DNA of 37,559 bases from Agromyces seonyuensis (GCF_009789225.1 NZ_WSTA01000031.1:1-37559), one strand, 5' to 3'; counted from the stretch's first letter, positions 7,648 to 16,458 are shown. Notes: a model not told the origin generated them from the letters alone. Numbers and translations are program-made.

Positions 7648-10600
7648 GTGCATCGCCTCGCTGAACTCAGCATGAAGAACCGCGCGCTCATCGCGCTCGT
7701 CACGATCGTCGCGATGGTGTTCGGAGGTATCGCCCTCACCGGTCTCAAGCAGGAGCTCGCGCCGTCGGTCGAGTTCCCGCAGCTCGCGGTCGTGACGACG
7801 TACCCGGGCGCCTCGCCGGACATCGTCAACGACGAGGTGTCCACCCCCATCGAAACCGCGCTGACCGGTATCACGGGCCTCGAGTCGACGTCGACGACGA
7901 GTTCGACCGGCCTCTCGCTCGTGAGCGCGACGTACACGTACGGCACCGACCTGGCCTTCGCCGAGCAGAAGATGCTCTCGGCCGTCAACCGCATCTCGAG
8001 CACGCTGCCCGACGATGTCGACCCGCAGGTGCTCGCGTTCAGCCTCGACGACTTCCCGGTCATCCAGCTCGCCGTCTCGGGCGCCGACGACGTCAGCGCC
8101 CTGTCCGACGAGCTCACCCGCACCGTGCTCGGCGAGATCGAGGACGTCGACGGCGTGCGCGAGGCGTCCCTCGTCGGCGACGTCGGCAACCGCGTCACCA
8201 TCACGCCCGACCAGGCCGCCCTCACCGCAGCCGGTCTCACGACGAGCTCGATCACCGACGCGCTGCAGCAGAACGGCGTGCTCATCCCGGCCGGCACGAT
8301 CACCGAGGGCGACCGCACGTTCGCCGTGCAGGCGGGCACCAAGCTCGAATCCCTCGACGAGCTCGAGAACCTCCCCCTCATCCCGGATGCCTCGGCGACG
8401 AGCGCCGCGGTCGCCGCCGGTCTCGCGCCGACCGTCACGACGCTCGGCGAGGTCGCCGACGTCACCCTCGATGAGAACGCCGCGACGAGCATCTCCCGCG
8501 TGAACGGCGAGGACGCGCTCTCGATCTCGATCACGAAGCTCCCCTCGGCCAACACGGTCGATGTGTCGAACGCGGTCAAGGACCTCCTGCCCGACCTGCA
8601 GGCCTCCCTCGACACGACCAACCCCGGCGCGGAGTTCACGGTCGTCTTCGACCAGGCGCCCTACATCCAGCAGTCGATCGAGTCGCTCGCGCAGGAGGGC
8701 CTGCTCGGCCTCGTCTTCGCGATCATCGTCATCCTGCTCTTCCTGTGGTCGGTGCGCGCGACGCTCGTCACCGCGATCTCCATCCCGACCTCGGTGCTCG
8801 TCACCTTCATCGGGCTGCAGGCGACCGGCTACACGCTCAACATCCTGACGCTCGGCGCCTTGACGATCGCGATCGGCCGCGTCGTCGACGACTCGATCGT
8901 CGTCATCGAGAACATCAAGCGGCACCTCGTGGCCGGCGTCGACAAGGCGTCGACGATCGTGCGCGCGGTCCGCGAGGTCGCGGGCGCCGTCACGGCCTCG
9001 ACGATCACGACCGTGGCGGTGTTCCTGCCCGTCGCGTTCGTCTCCGGCGTGACCGGCGAGCTGTTCCGGCCGTTCTCGCTGACCGTGACGATCGCGCTCG
9101 CCGCGTCGCTGCTCGTGTCGCTCACGATCGTGCCGGTGCTCGCGTACTGGTTCCTGAAGCCGGCGAAGGTCACGGCCGAGCAGGCCGAGGCCGCCGCCTT
9201 CGTCGAGGATGCCGCGGAGGACGCGGCCGCGGGCCAGGACGAGCTCGAGCACCCCTCGCGGCTGCAGCGCGGCTTCCTGCCGATCCTCAGGTGGACGCTC
9301 AAGCACTCGGTCGTCACGATCCTCATCGCGGTGCTCGTGCTCGCCGGTACGGTCGCGCTCACGCCGTTCCTCAAGACGAACTTCCTCGGTTCGAGCGGCC
9401 AGAACACGTTCCAGGTCACGCAGACCCTGCCCGTCGGCACGAGCCTCGCGGCACTCGACGAGGCGTCGACCGAGGTGGAGTCGCTCATCCGCGATACCGA
9501 GGGCGTCGATATCGTGCAGACCTCCATCGGCGGCGGCACGGGCCTCTCGGCCGCGCTCGGCGGCGGCGGCAACTCGGTCACCTACTCGGTGACGACCGAC
9601 GAGAGCGCCGATCAGGATGCCCTCCAGGCCGACCTCACGGCGGAGCTCGCCGACATCGAGGATGCCGGCGAGATCGTGCTGAGCGCCTCGAGCGGATTCG
9701 GCACGTCCAACGACATCGAGGTCGACATCGAGGCCTCCAACCAGGACGACCTCGAGTCCGCGACGACCGCCGTGCTCGCCGAGGTCGCCGACCTCGACTC
9801 GGTCGACCAGGCCGTCTCCAACCTCTCGGAGTCGCGTCCCTACATCGCCGTCGTCGTCGACCGCGACGCGGCGGCCGCTGCCGGGTACTCCGAGGTGGCG
9901 CTCTCGAGCGTCGTCTCCTCGGCCATGTCGCCGAGCACGGTCGGCTCGATCGTCATCGACGAGCAGACGCTGACCATCTACCTGGCGTCCGCGGAGGCCG
10001 CTCCCGCCTCCATCGAGGAGCTCTCGGCCCTCGAGATCCCGACGCTCACGGGACCCGTGCGGCTCGACTCGCTCGCCGAGGTCTCCGAGGTCGACGGTCC
10101 GGCGACGATCACGACGACGGGCGGCCTCCGCTCGGCGACCGTGACGGCGACGCCGAACAGCGACGACCTCGGCACGGCGAGCGCCGACGTGCAGGCCGCC
10201 GTCGACGCGGCCGACCTGCCTGCGGGCACGAGCGCGTCGCTCGGCGGCGTCACGGGCGACCAGACGGAGTCCTTCTCGCAGCTCGGCCTCGCGCTGCTCG
10301 CGGCGATCCTCATCGTCTACATCGTGATGGTCGCGACGTTCCGCTCGCTCCTGCAGCCGCTGCTGCTGCTCGTCTCGGTGCCGTTCGCGGCGACGGGCGC
10401 CCTGCTGCTGCAGCTCGCGACGGGCGTGCCGCTCGGCGTCGCCTCCCTCGTCGGCGTGCTCATGCTCGTCGGCATCGTCGTGACGAACGCGATCGTGCTC
10501 GTCGACCTCGTGAACCAATACCGCGATCGAGGGATGCACGTGACGGATGCGGTGCTGCACGGCGCCTCGCGCCGACTGCGGCCGATCCTCATGACGGCGC

Positions 10601-10851
10601 TCGCGACGATCTTCGCTCTCGTCCCGATGGCGCTCGGCATCACCGGCCACGGCGGCTTCATCTCGCAGCCGCTCGCGATCGTCGTCATCGGCGGACTCGT
10701 GTCGTCGACGGTGCTGACGCTGCTCGTACTCCCCTCGCTGTACCACCTGGTCGAGGGCGGCCGCGAACGCCGTCGGGAGCGCAAGGCCGCGAAGCCGTCG
10801 ACGCCCCCGACGCCCCCGGCCGAGACCCCGGAGCCCGCGACCGCGGAGTGA
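7648..10851 (+). CDS. RND-family efflux permease
   Basis: A 1067-residue inner-membrane pump of the resistance-nodulation-division superfamily, AcrB/SwrC-like. A single N-terminal helix (ALIALVTIVAMVFGGIAL) is followed by a large extracytoplasmic domain, a block of six helices, a second large domain and a second helix block: the usual duplicated layout and length. GRVVDDSIVVIENI in TM4 has the paired Asp residues of the proton relay. The loop after about residue 505 is Ala/Glu-rich. No membrane-fusion or outer-membrane partner is encoded next to it, as expected in a Gram-positive. Substrate unknown. GTG 7648 is chosen because the -10 sits six bases upstream; ATG 7672 is the alternative. The CsoR-like operator 14 nt after its stop belongs to the next gene. 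Confidence 0.92.
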   Translation: MHRLAELSMKNRALIALVTIVAMVFGGIALTGLKQELAPSVEFPQLAVVTTYPGASPDIVNDEVSTPIETALTGITGLESTSTTSSTGLSLVSATYTYGTDLAFAEQKMLSAVNRISSTLPDDVDPQVLAFSLDDFPVIQLAVSGADDVSALSDELTRTVLGEIEDVDGVREASLVGDVGNRVTITPDQAALTAAGLTTSSITDALQQNGVLIPAGTITEGDRTFAVQAGTKLESLDELENLPLIPDASATSAAVAAGLAPTVTTLGEVADVTLDENAATSISRVNGEDALSISITKLPSANTVDVSNAVKDLLPDLQASLDTTNPGAEFTVVFDQAPYIQQSIESLAQEGLLGLVFAIIVILLFLWSVRATLVTAISIPTSVLVTFIGLQATGYTLNILTLGALTIAIGRVVDDSIVVIENIKRHLVAGVDKASTIVRAVREVAGAVTASTITTVAVFLPVAFVSGVTGELFRPFSLTVTIALAASLLVSLTIVPVLAYWFLKPAKVTAEQAEAAAFVEDAAEDAAAGQDELEHPSRLQRGFLPILRWTLKHSVVTILIAVLVLAGTVALTPFLKTNFLGSSGQNTFQVTQTLPVGTSLAALDEASTEVESLIRDTEGVDIVQTSIGGGTGLSAALGGGGNSVTYSVTTDESADQDALQADLTAELADIEDAGEIVLSASSGFGTSNDIEVDIEASNQDDLESATTAVLAEVADLDSVDQAVSNLSESRPYIAVVVDRDAAAAAGYSEVALSSVVSSAMSPSTVGSIVIDEQTLTIYLASAEAAPASIEELSALEIPTLTGPVRLDSLAEVSEVDGPATITTTGGLRSATVTATPNSDDLGTASADVQAAVDAADLPAGTSASLGGVTGDQTESFSQLGLALLAAILIVYIVMVATFRSLLQPLLLLVSVPFAATGALLLQLATGVPLGVASLVGVLMLVGIVVTNAIVLVDLVNQYRDRGMHVTDAVLHGASRRLRPILMTALATIFALVPMALGITGHGGFISQPLAIVVIGGLVSSTVLTLLVLPSLYHLVEGGRERRRERKAAKPSTPPTPPAETPEPATAE

Positions 10852-10864
10852 CCGCTGCCCTCGG

Positions 10865-10883
10865 TACCCCTCTGGGGTATCCT
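10865..10883 (+). promoter_or_regulatory. CsoR-like copper operator and promoter
   Basis: TACCCC-TCT-GGGGTA at 10865-10879 is a perfect 6-3-6 palindrome of the TACCC/GGGTA type bound by CsoR-family Cu(I) repressors. The TATCCT at 10878-10883 overlapping its right arm looks like the -10 hexamer, so bound repressor would block transcription of the HMA gene at 10931. A second, related palindrome precedes the copper ATPase at 13621. Confidence 0.78.
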
Positions 10884-10930
10884 GGGGTGAGGATTCCGGC
10901 GCCGCGGCGCCGCAGACGGAAGGACCACGC

Positions 10931-11353
10931 ATGAGCATCGGACTCGACGGACGCTTCGACCTCGGCCTCACGGGTGCAGGATCGGGCGGCTCCGGCGGCG
11001 GGTGCTGCGGCGGTGACGCCGGCGCGTGCATGTGCGGCGGCGGTGGCCACGGGGCTGCGTCCGAGACCGTGTTCCGCGACGGCACCGGGTCGAGCGGCGC
11101 GCCGCGCGCCCGGGCCCGCGTGCTCGCCGAGCTGCCCGACGCCGTCGTCGCGGAGTACGACCTGACCGGCCTCACGTGCGACAACTGCGTGCGCCACGTC
11201 ACGGAGGAGTTCGTCTCGCTCGACGGCGTGCAGACCGTCGACGTGCGCCTCGTCGTCGGCGGCGTTTCGACCGTGCGCGTCAAGGCCGACGAGCTGCTCG
11301 ACCCGACCGCCGTCGCTGCGGCCGTCGACGAGGCCGGGTACGTCCTGGCCTGA
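10931..11353 (+). CDS. Heavy-metal-associated (HMA) domain protein, copper chaperone-like
   Basis: 140 residues in two parts. Residues 1-55 are Gly/Cys-rich, with GGCCGG, ACMCGGGGH and related Cys/His spacing that could bind metal. Residues about 74-140 form an HMA ferredoxin-like domain: YDLTGLTCDNCVRHV carries the CxxC site (GLTCxxC in place of the usual GMTCxxC) and the C-terminal VDEAGYVL is typical. A soluble Cu(I) carrier delivering metal to the P-type ATPase encoded convergently at 11414-13594 is inferred from shared operators. GGAAGGA provides a good ribosome binding site. The long Cys-rich extension is unusual for a CopZ-type chaperone, which is normally about 70 residues. Confidence 0.9.
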   Translation: MSIGLDGRFDLGLTGAGSGGSGGGCCGGDAGACMCGGGGHGAASETVFRDGTGSSGAPRARARVLAELPDAVVAEYDLTGLTCDNCVRHVTEEFVSLDGVQTVDVRLVVGGVSTVRVKADELLDPTAVAAAVDEAGYVLA

Positions 11354-11370
11354 GGCCGGAGCCTCCGCGA

Positions 11371-11406
11371 ACGGGCGGGCCGGGCGAGTACGCCCGGCCC
11401 GCCCGT
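11371..11406. terminator. Bidirectional terminator between copper genes
   Basis: ACGGGCGGGCCGGGCG at 11371-11386 pairs perfectly with CGCCCGGCCCGCCCGT at 11391-11406 around a 4-nt loop. It lies in the 60-bp gap between two convergent genes and can stop transcripts from both sides. Confidence 0.85.
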
Positions 11407-11413
11407 CTCCGTC

Positions 11414-13594
11414 TCAGCGCCGCGCGAGCGCTGCGCGGGCGGATGCCTCGGGCGAGAGGTCGAGCCGCCGGAGGAGCTGCGCGTTGAGCGCGACCACGAT
11501 CGTCGACAGGCTCATCAGGATCGCGCCGACCGACATCGGCAGCACGAAGCCGACGGGGGCGAGGACGCCCGCCGCGAGCGGCACCGAGATCAGGTTGTAC
11601 CCGGCGGCCCACCAGAGGTTCTGCCGCATCTTGCGGTACGCCGCCCGCGAGAGGTCGATCACCGAGAGCACCGAACGCGGATCGCTCGACGCGAGCACGA
11701 CGCCCGCCGCGGCGATCGCGACGTCCGTGCCCGCGCCGATCGCGATGCCGACGTCAGCCTGTGCGAGCGCCGGGGCGTCGTTGACGCCGTCGCCGACCAT
11801 CGCGACCGTGCGGCCCTCGAGCTGCAGCTCGCGCACCTTGGCGGCCTTGTCCTCGGGGCGGACGCCCGCGTAGACCCGGTCGATGCCGAGCTCCCGCGCG
11901 ACCGCGCGCGCCACCGGCTCGGCGTCGCCCGTGATCATCACGACGTGCACGTCGAGGGCGTGCAGCGCCTCGACCGCCTCGGCCGACTCCGGACGGACGG
12001 CGTCGGCCAGCGCGAGCGCCCCGGCCACGGCATCGTCCACGAGCACGTGCAGCACCGTCTGCCCGGCGGCCGACCAGCCGGCGGCCGGCACGAGCGGCTC
12101 GAGGCCCACCTCGGCGAGCAGGGCGGGCCCGCCGACGCGGACCGTGCGGCCCTCGACCTCGGCGCGGACACCGACGGCGGGGGAGGCCGTGAAGCCCGTG
12201 GCCGCGGGGACGGCCAGACGGCGGCGCGCGGCATCCTGCACGATCGCCTTCGCGAGCGGGTGCTCGGAGTCGGCCTCGGCGGCGGCCGCGAGCGCGACGA
12301 CCCGGTCGGGGTCGAACCCCGGTGCGGCGGCGGCGTCCGTGACGACGGGCGCGCCCGCGGTGAGCGTGCCGGTCTTGTCGAAGAGCACCGTGTCGACCGT
12401 GCGCATCGTCTCGAGCGCGAGCCGGTCGGTCACGAGCACGCCGCCCTTCGCGGCCCGCTCCGTCGCGATCGACACGACGAGGGGGATCGCGAGGCCGAGG
12501 GCGTGCGGGCAGGCGATCACGAGCACCGTGATCGTGCGCACGATCGCCTCGTCGGGCATGCCGAGCACGGTCCACGCGATCGCCGTCAGGATGCCCGCGC
12601 CGAGCGCGAACCAGAACAGCCAGCCCGCCGCGCGGTCCGCGAGGCGCTGGGCGCGCGAACTGGACTGCTGCGCCTGGGCGACGAGGCGGCGGATGCCCGC
12701 GAGCGCGGTGTCGTCGCCCACGGCGTCGATGCGGACGCGGATCGCGGTGTCGGTCGCGACCGTGCCCGCGACCACGCGGTCGCCGGGGCCGCGCGGGACC
12801 GCGAGGGACTCGCCCGTGATCATCGACTCGTCGACGGCCGCGGTGCCGTCCACGACGACGCCGTCTGCCGGGACGCGCCCGCCGGGCCGCACGATGACGA
12901 CGTCGCCGACCGCGAGGTCGGACGGCGCGACCGGTTCGACCGCGCCGTCCGCGCCGAGGCGCTCCGCCTCGTCGGGCAGCAGGGCCGCGAGCGCGTCGAG
13001 GGCGCTGGAGGCCTGCATGATCGAACGCATCTCGATCCAGTGGCCGAGCAGCATGATCACGATGAGGAGCGCGAGCTCCCACCAGAAATCGAGCTGATGG
13101 TCGAGCAGGCCGAGGCTCGCGCCCCACGACGCGACGAACGCGACCGTGATCGCGAGCCCGATGAGGAGCATCATGCCGGGGGTGCGGGCGCGCAGTTCCG
13201 ACCAGGCGCCCGTCAGGAACGGACGGCCGCCCCAGAGGAACATGACCGTGCCGAGGAGCGGCGAGATCCAGGGGACCAGCTCGCCGTCCGGCAGCGGGTA
13301 GCCGAGCAGGGCGGCGAACATCGGGCTGAACGCCACCGTCGGGATCGCCAGGACGAGCATGATCCAGAAGAGCCGCCGGAACGCCCCGGCGTGGTCGTGG
13401 TGGCCGGCGTGGTCGTGGGCGTGGGCGTGGTCGTCGCTCGCGTGGTCCTGTCCAGCGTGCTCGTGTCCTGCGTGATCGTGCGCCGCGTGATCGTGACCGG
13501 CGGGTGCCGTCCCGTGGTGTTCCGCATGCTCGGCTCCGGCCGGTTCGTGCGGCCGGTGCGCGTCGGTTCCCGAAGCCTCGTGCATCCTCGTCAT
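11414..13594 (-). CDS. CPH-type heavy-metal P1B ATPase (copper exporter, CopB-like)
   Basis: A 726-residue P-type ATPase exporting metal at the cost of ATP. The first 70 residues are His/Asp/Ala-rich (HDHAAHDHAGHEHAG and similar) and replace the usual N-terminal HMA domains. Eight helices follow. VIACPHALGLAIPL carries the intramembrane CPH motif that marks the P1B-3/CopB subgroup, known for Cu or Ag transport. VLFDKTGTLT holds the phosphorylated Asp, ITGDAEPVARAVA and MVGDGVNDAPALAQADVGIA are the TGD and hinge motifs, and MSVGAILMSLSTIVVALNA is the conserved last-helix signature. GGAGGG precedes the ATG by seven bases. The CsoR-like palindrome 27 bp upstream indicates copper induction. No csoR gene is in the window. 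Confidence 0.95.
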   Translation of the reverse strand: MTRMHEASGTDAHRPHEPAGAEHAEHHGTAPAGHDHAAHDHAGHEHAGQDHASDDHAHAHDHAGHHDHAGAFRRLFWIMLVLAIPTVAFSPMFAALLGYPLPDGELVPWISPLLGTVMFLWGGRPFLTGAWSELRARTPGMMLLIGLAITVAFVASWGASLGLLDHQLDFWWELALLIVIMLLGHWIEMRSIMQASSALDALAALLPDEAERLGADGAVEPVAPSDLAVGDVVIVRPGGRVPADGVVVDGTAAVDESMITGESLAVPRGPGDRVVAGTVATDTAIRVRIDAVGDDTALAGIRRLVAQAQQSSSRAQRLADRAAGWLFWFALGAGILTAIAWTVLGMPDEAIVRTITVLVIACPHALGLAIPLVVSIATERAAKGGVLVTDRLALETMRTVDTVLFDKTGTLTAGAPVVTDAAAAPGFDPDRVVALAAAAEADSEHPLAKAIVQDAARRRLAVPAATGFTASPAVGVRAEVEGRTVRVGGPALLAEVGLEPLVPAAGWSAAGQTVLHVLVDDAVAGALALADAVRPESAEAVEALHALDVHVVMITGDAEPVARAVARELGIDRVYAGVRPEDKAAKVRELQLEGRTVAMVGDGVNDAPALAQADVGIAIGAGTDVAIAAAGVVLASSDPRSVLSVIDLSRAAYRKMRQNLWWAAGYNLISVPLAAGVLAPVGFVLPMSVGAILMSLSTIVVALNAQLLRRLDLSPEASARAALARR

Positions 13595-13620
13595 CGTGTT
13601 CCCTCCGTGTCGATTCGCCT

Positions 13621-13637
13621 ATACCCCCAGGGGGTAT
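13621..13637 (-). promoter_or_regulatory. CsoR-like operator of the copper ATPase
   Basis: ATACCCCCAGGGGGTAT is an 8-1-8 perfect palindrome of the CsoR type, 27 bp upstream of the ATPase start and in the position expected for the promoter core. It resembles the palindrome at 10865 in having TACCCC/GGGGTA arms, so both copper genes are probably under one repressor. Confidence 0.82.
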
Positions 13638-13685
13638 GTCGGACGGAACGGGATCGCCGCCGCCGCTATTCCCGCGCGGCCCGAA

Positions 13686-13691
13686 TAGTCT
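13686..13691 (+). promoter_or_regulatory. -10 element of leaderless Nudix gene
   Basis: TAGTCT fits the TANNNT -10 pattern and ends six bases before the ATG at 13698, so the transcript would begin at or next to the start codon. A GGAG inside the six-base gap is too close to serve as a normal ribosome binding site. Confidence 0.55.
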
Positions 13692-13697
13692 CGGAGC

Positions 13698-14174
13698 ATG
13701 CCGACTCCCGACTTCATCCTCGAGTTGCGCCGACACCTCGGCACCTCGCCGCTCTGGCTCAGCGGCGTCACCGCGGTGGTCGTGCGCGGCGACGAAGTGC
13801 TCCTCCAGCGGCGCGCGGACAACGGCGCGGTGACGCCCTTCACCGGGATCATCGATCCGGGCGAGGAGCCCGCCGTCGCCGCCGAGCGCGAGGTGCTCGA
13901 GGAGACGGGCGTCGTGGCCCGTGCCACCCGGCTGGCCTGGGTGCACGCCCTGCCCGAGATCACGTACGACAACGGCGACCGGTCGAGCTATCTCGACCTC
14001 GTGTTCCGCTGCGAGTGGGTGTCGGGCGAGCCCTACCCGGCCGACGGCGAAGCCGCCGAGGTGTGGTGGCAGCCGATCGCCGAGCTCGAGCGCGCCGGCA
14101 TGGAGCGCTCGACGCACCTCGAACGCGTGCGGTCCGCGCTCGCCGACGAGCGCGAGGCGCGCTTCGAGCGCTGA
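13698..14174 (+). CDS. Nudix hydrolase
   Basis: 158 residues with a complete Nudix box in the middle: G-x5-E-x7-REVLEETGV, which supplies the metal-binding Glu residues that cleave nucleoside diphosphates linked to another group. Upstream LSGVTAVVVRGDEVLLQRRADNGAVTPFTG is the usual opening strand and substrate-facing loop, and DLVFRCEW plus EVWWQPIAEL match the later strands of ADP-ribose pyrophosphatase-like members. The substrate cannot be fixed. It stands alone between the divergent copper ATPase and a convergent peptidase gene, with its own leaderless-type promoter. Confidence 0.92.
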   Translation: MPTPDFILELRRHLGTSPLWLSGVTAVVVRGDEVLLQRRADNGAVTPFTGIIDPGEEPAVAAEREVLEETGVVARATRLAWVHALPEITYDNGDRSSYLDLVFRCEWVSGEPYPADGEAAEVWWQPIAELERAGMERSTHLERVRSALADEREARFER

Positions 14175-14191
14175 GCCCCGAGGCGCCCGCG

Positions 14192-15625
14192 TCAGCCGAT
14201 CCGGATACCGCGCAGCGCCATAAACGGCTCGGCGTCCACCGCGGCCCCGTCGACGCGGACCTCGAAGTGGAGGTGGCATCCCGTCGACGCGCCGGTCGAA
14301 CCGGCAGCCGCGATGGGTTGGCCCGCCGTCACCTCGTCGCCCGGCTGCACGAGGGTCGTACCCGTGGCCAGGTGCGCGTAGCCGGTCTCGACGCCGGCGC
14401 CGTGGGCGATGAGCACCCAGTTGCCGTAACTGCCGTTGGCGCCGGCCTCGAGGACGACGCCGGCCGTCGCCGCGCGCACAGTCGAGCCGCAGGCCGTGGC
14501 GAGGTCGGTGCCGCGGTGAAACTCGCTGACGCCCGGAATCGGGGCATCGGGACGCGCGCCGTAGTGGTCGCTGATGCGGCCGACGACGGGGCTTTCCCAC
14601 GGCTGCTCGTTCAGAGCGCCGCTGTCGGCAGGGAGGTCGACGAGTTCGGCGTACCCGCCGGCCGCGACCGCGGCGCTGAGCTCGGCGAACATCTCGTCGG
14701 CATCGGCGACCGCGTTCTCCGCGTCGGCGAGGTCGTCGCGCAGTGCGTCGACGTCCAGCTCGTCGGCTTCGCCTCGATGGGCGTCGGCACGCTCGGCGCG
14801 CCGTTCGGCGCGATCGCTCGCGTTCGCCGCGGTACCGAGCACGTCGGCCGCCTTGGCATCCAGGCGCTGCACGCGCTCGACGGAGCCGAGCCCGGCGAGC
14901 AGGTCGCCGCCGCCGAGGATGGCGTCGAGTGCGCTGAGGCTCGCAGCCGGCCCGCGCGCGGCCCGCACGGCCGCAGCGACGGCGGCCGCGGAGTCCTCGG
15001 CGGCCTCATCGGCGTCATGCTCGGCGACCTCGGCGGCCTCCGCCGCAGCTTCGGCCGTCGCGATCGCGTCGGCGAGTGCGGCCTGCAGTTCGGCGAGCTC
15101 AGCCGCGGCTTCGTCGAGTTCGGTGCGGGCGGCGAGGAAGTCGACGACCTCGTCGTAGTACGGGGTGCGGACGCGGACCACCGGGGCATCCGCCGTGAGC
15201 AGCACCTCGGACTCGACCGGGGTCTCCTCGGACGGCGGAGCGGCTTCGGGGGTGGGCGTCGGGGTCGGGGTCGGGGTCGGCGTGGGCGACGGCGTGGGCG
15301 TCGGGGTGGGGGTCGGCGTCGGCGTGGGGGTGGGCGTGGGCGTCGGCTCCACGGTCGGCTCGGGCGTGGGCGTGGGCGTGGGCGTGGGCGTGGGCGTGGG
15401 CGTGGGCGTCGGCGTCGGAGTTTCCGTGGGCGCCGGCGTCTCGGTCGGGGTCGGTGTCGGCTCGACCTCCTCGCCGAAGGCGGCGGAGGGAGCGATGAAG
15501 GCGAGGACCGAGAGCATCCCGACGGCGAGCAGGCTGCGAGTACGGCGCCGTCGGGCGGCATCCGTGTGCTTCGGCAGGGATCGGTCGGTCATGCGCTTCC
15601 AGGTCGGCGGTTCGGCAGCCGACAT
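14192..15625 (-). CDS. Secreted M23 (LytM) metallopeptidase with Pro-Thr linker and coiled coil
   Basis: 477 residues from ATG 15625. A long basic n-region is followed by a signal helix ([20 protein letters not shown]). Next is a low-complexity (Thr-Pro)n region of about 90 residues, then an Ala/Glu/Asp-rich coiled coil of about 170 residues, then a C-terminal LytM domain. EFHRGTDL and HLHFEV supply the zinc ligands His, Asp and His, so the domain should be an active peptidoglycan endopeptidase. The build resembles cell-division or wall-remodelling amidase activators and hydrolases. ATG 15625 is preferred because CAGACT lies seven bases upstream (leaderless type); ATG 15592 is an alternative with a short-spaced GGAAG. 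The linker is encoded by hexanucleotide repeats. Confidence 0.9.
   Translation of the reverse strand: MSAAEPPTWKRMTDRSLPKHTDAARRRRTRSLLAVGMLSVLAFIAPSAAFGEEVEPTPTPTETPAPTETPTPTPTPTPTPTPTPTPTPEPTVEPTPTPTPTPTPTPTPTPTPSPTPTPTPTPTPTPEAAPPSEETPVESEVLLTADAPVVRVRTPYYDEVVDFLAARTELDEAAAELAELQAALADAIATAEAAAEAAEVAEHDADEAAEDSAAAVAAAVRAARGPAASLSALDAILGGGDLLAGLGSVERVQRLDAKAADVLGTAANASDRAERRAERADAHRGEADELDVDALRDDLADAENAVADADEMFAELSAAVAAGGYAELVDLPADSGALNEQPWESPVVGRISDHYGARPDAPIPGVSEFHRGTDLATACGSTVRAATAGVVLEAGANGSYGNWVLIAHGAGVETGYAHLATGTTLVQPGDEVTAGQPIAAAGSTGASTGCHLHFEVRVDGAAVDAEPFMALRGIRIG
15362..15409 (-). repeat. Hexanucleotide tandem repeat (GGGCGT)x8
   Basis: Eight perfect copies of GGGCGT (plus strand) run without interruption, flanked on both sides (about 15247-15425) by diverged copies. 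On the coding strand each unit encodes Thr-Pro in the linker of the M23 peptidase. Copy-number change would lengthen or shorten the linker without shifting frame. Confidence 0.95.
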
Positions 15626-15785
15626 CGGATTCAGTCTGGCAGCGCCCCGAGAGCGGCACAAGCGAACGCCCGGCGAGCGGCACGTGGCCGCGGCCTCGCG
15701 CGGCACGTGCCGTGCACGGGTGCGTCATCTGCTGTTCAGATCGAGGTCCGTCCACGTTCACCGCTTCTCGGAAGAGTCGATGACA

Positions 15786-15814
15786 CGGTGCCGCAGACGG
15801 GGGTCGCGGCACCG
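15786..15814 (+). promoter_or_regulatory. Leader hairpin before unrecognised gene
   Basis: CGGTGCCGC at 15786-15794 pairs with GCGGCACCG at 15806-15814 around an 11-nt loop, 38 nt before the GTG at 15853. There is no T tract. The 227-bp gap 15626-15852 also holds two direct copies of GCGGCACGTG. A leader structure is possible; no known riboswitch was recognised. Confidence 0.3.
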
Positions 15815-15852
15815 GTCCACCGCAGTGAGGAGGAGGAGGGCTGGCCGGGCAA

Positions 15853-16458
15853 GTGCGCATCGTGATCGAGTCGTTCGTGGACGATCGCGACCCGATGCTG
15901 TCCGCCTGGTTCCGCTTCCGCGACGCGGTGGTCGCCGCAGCGCCGGTCGGGACGACGCCAGGGGGAACTCGTCCCGACCGGGCCGCTGCGGCCGAGTCGA
16001 GGCCCTTCCCGGCGCAGGAGGCCGCAGCGGTCAGCGGTGCCGTCGCCGCGACGGCGGTCCAACGCCCGGGTCGGGGCGCGCGCAGCCGGGAGGCGGACGA
16101 CGCCGACCCGCTGCCGACCGTGTGGCGGCTGCTGGCGCCGAACAACCGCGAACTCGCGCGCAGCGTCGACTGCGCCCCGACGCCAGGTGCCGCACGCGCC
16201 GCACTCGCCGACGTGCGGGCACGCGTCGGCGAACTCGAACTCGCCGTCGTCGTAGGGCTTCGCGGCGATCGCAACGGGTGGCTGCTCGTGCTCGACAGCG
16301 CCCCGATGCTGTGCTGCAGCCGCTGGTACGGTGCCGGCTCGTCGAACCTCGACGCCGCGACCGCGGCGCGCGCGGCCCTCGAGGTCGCCGTCGTCGAGCC
16401 GCGCGTCCACGTGCTCTCCGACTCCCGCCGACGGGTCGGTGCGGCGCCGCGGCGCTGA
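15853..16458 (+). CDS. Unrecognised protein, possibly with YegP/DUF1508-like repeats
   Basis: 201 residues, cytoplasmic by composition (no signal peptide or helix for membrane insertion). The N-terminus MRIVIESFVDD is followed by a poorly conserved Ala/Arg-rich stretch (about residues 30-85). Two later segments, WRLLAPNNRELARS...AALADVRARV and WLLVLDSAPMLCCSRWYG...AARAALEVAV, resemble each other and loosely recall the strand-turn-helix unit of DUF1508/YegP proteins. That resemblance is by eye and weak. GTG 15853 is the start; GGAGGAGGAGGG ends about 12 bases upstream. Codon use and GC pattern fit its neighbours. Function unknown. Confidence 0.65.
   Translation: MRIVIESFVDDRDPMLSAWFRFRDAVVAAAPVGTTPGGTRPDRAAAAESRPFPAQEAAAVSGAVAATAVQRPGRGARSREADDADPLPTVWRLLAPNNRELARSVDCAPTPGAARAALADVRARVGELELAVVVGLRGDRNGWLLVLDSAPMLCCSRWYGAGSSNLDAATAARAALEVAVVEPRVHVLSDSRRRVGAAPRR

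Noticed and set aside
5962-11283. A 1773-codon open frame on the minus strand
   Set aside because: It is the antisense shadow of the antiporter and RND genes. Its Arg/Asp/Glu-rich low-complexity translation has no domain, and the plus-strand frames have clear motifs.
11945-15865. A 1306-codon plus-strand frame across the copper ATPase and peptidase genes
   Set aside because: Shadow of the P-type ATPase and M23 peptidase on the other strand; low complexity and no start context.
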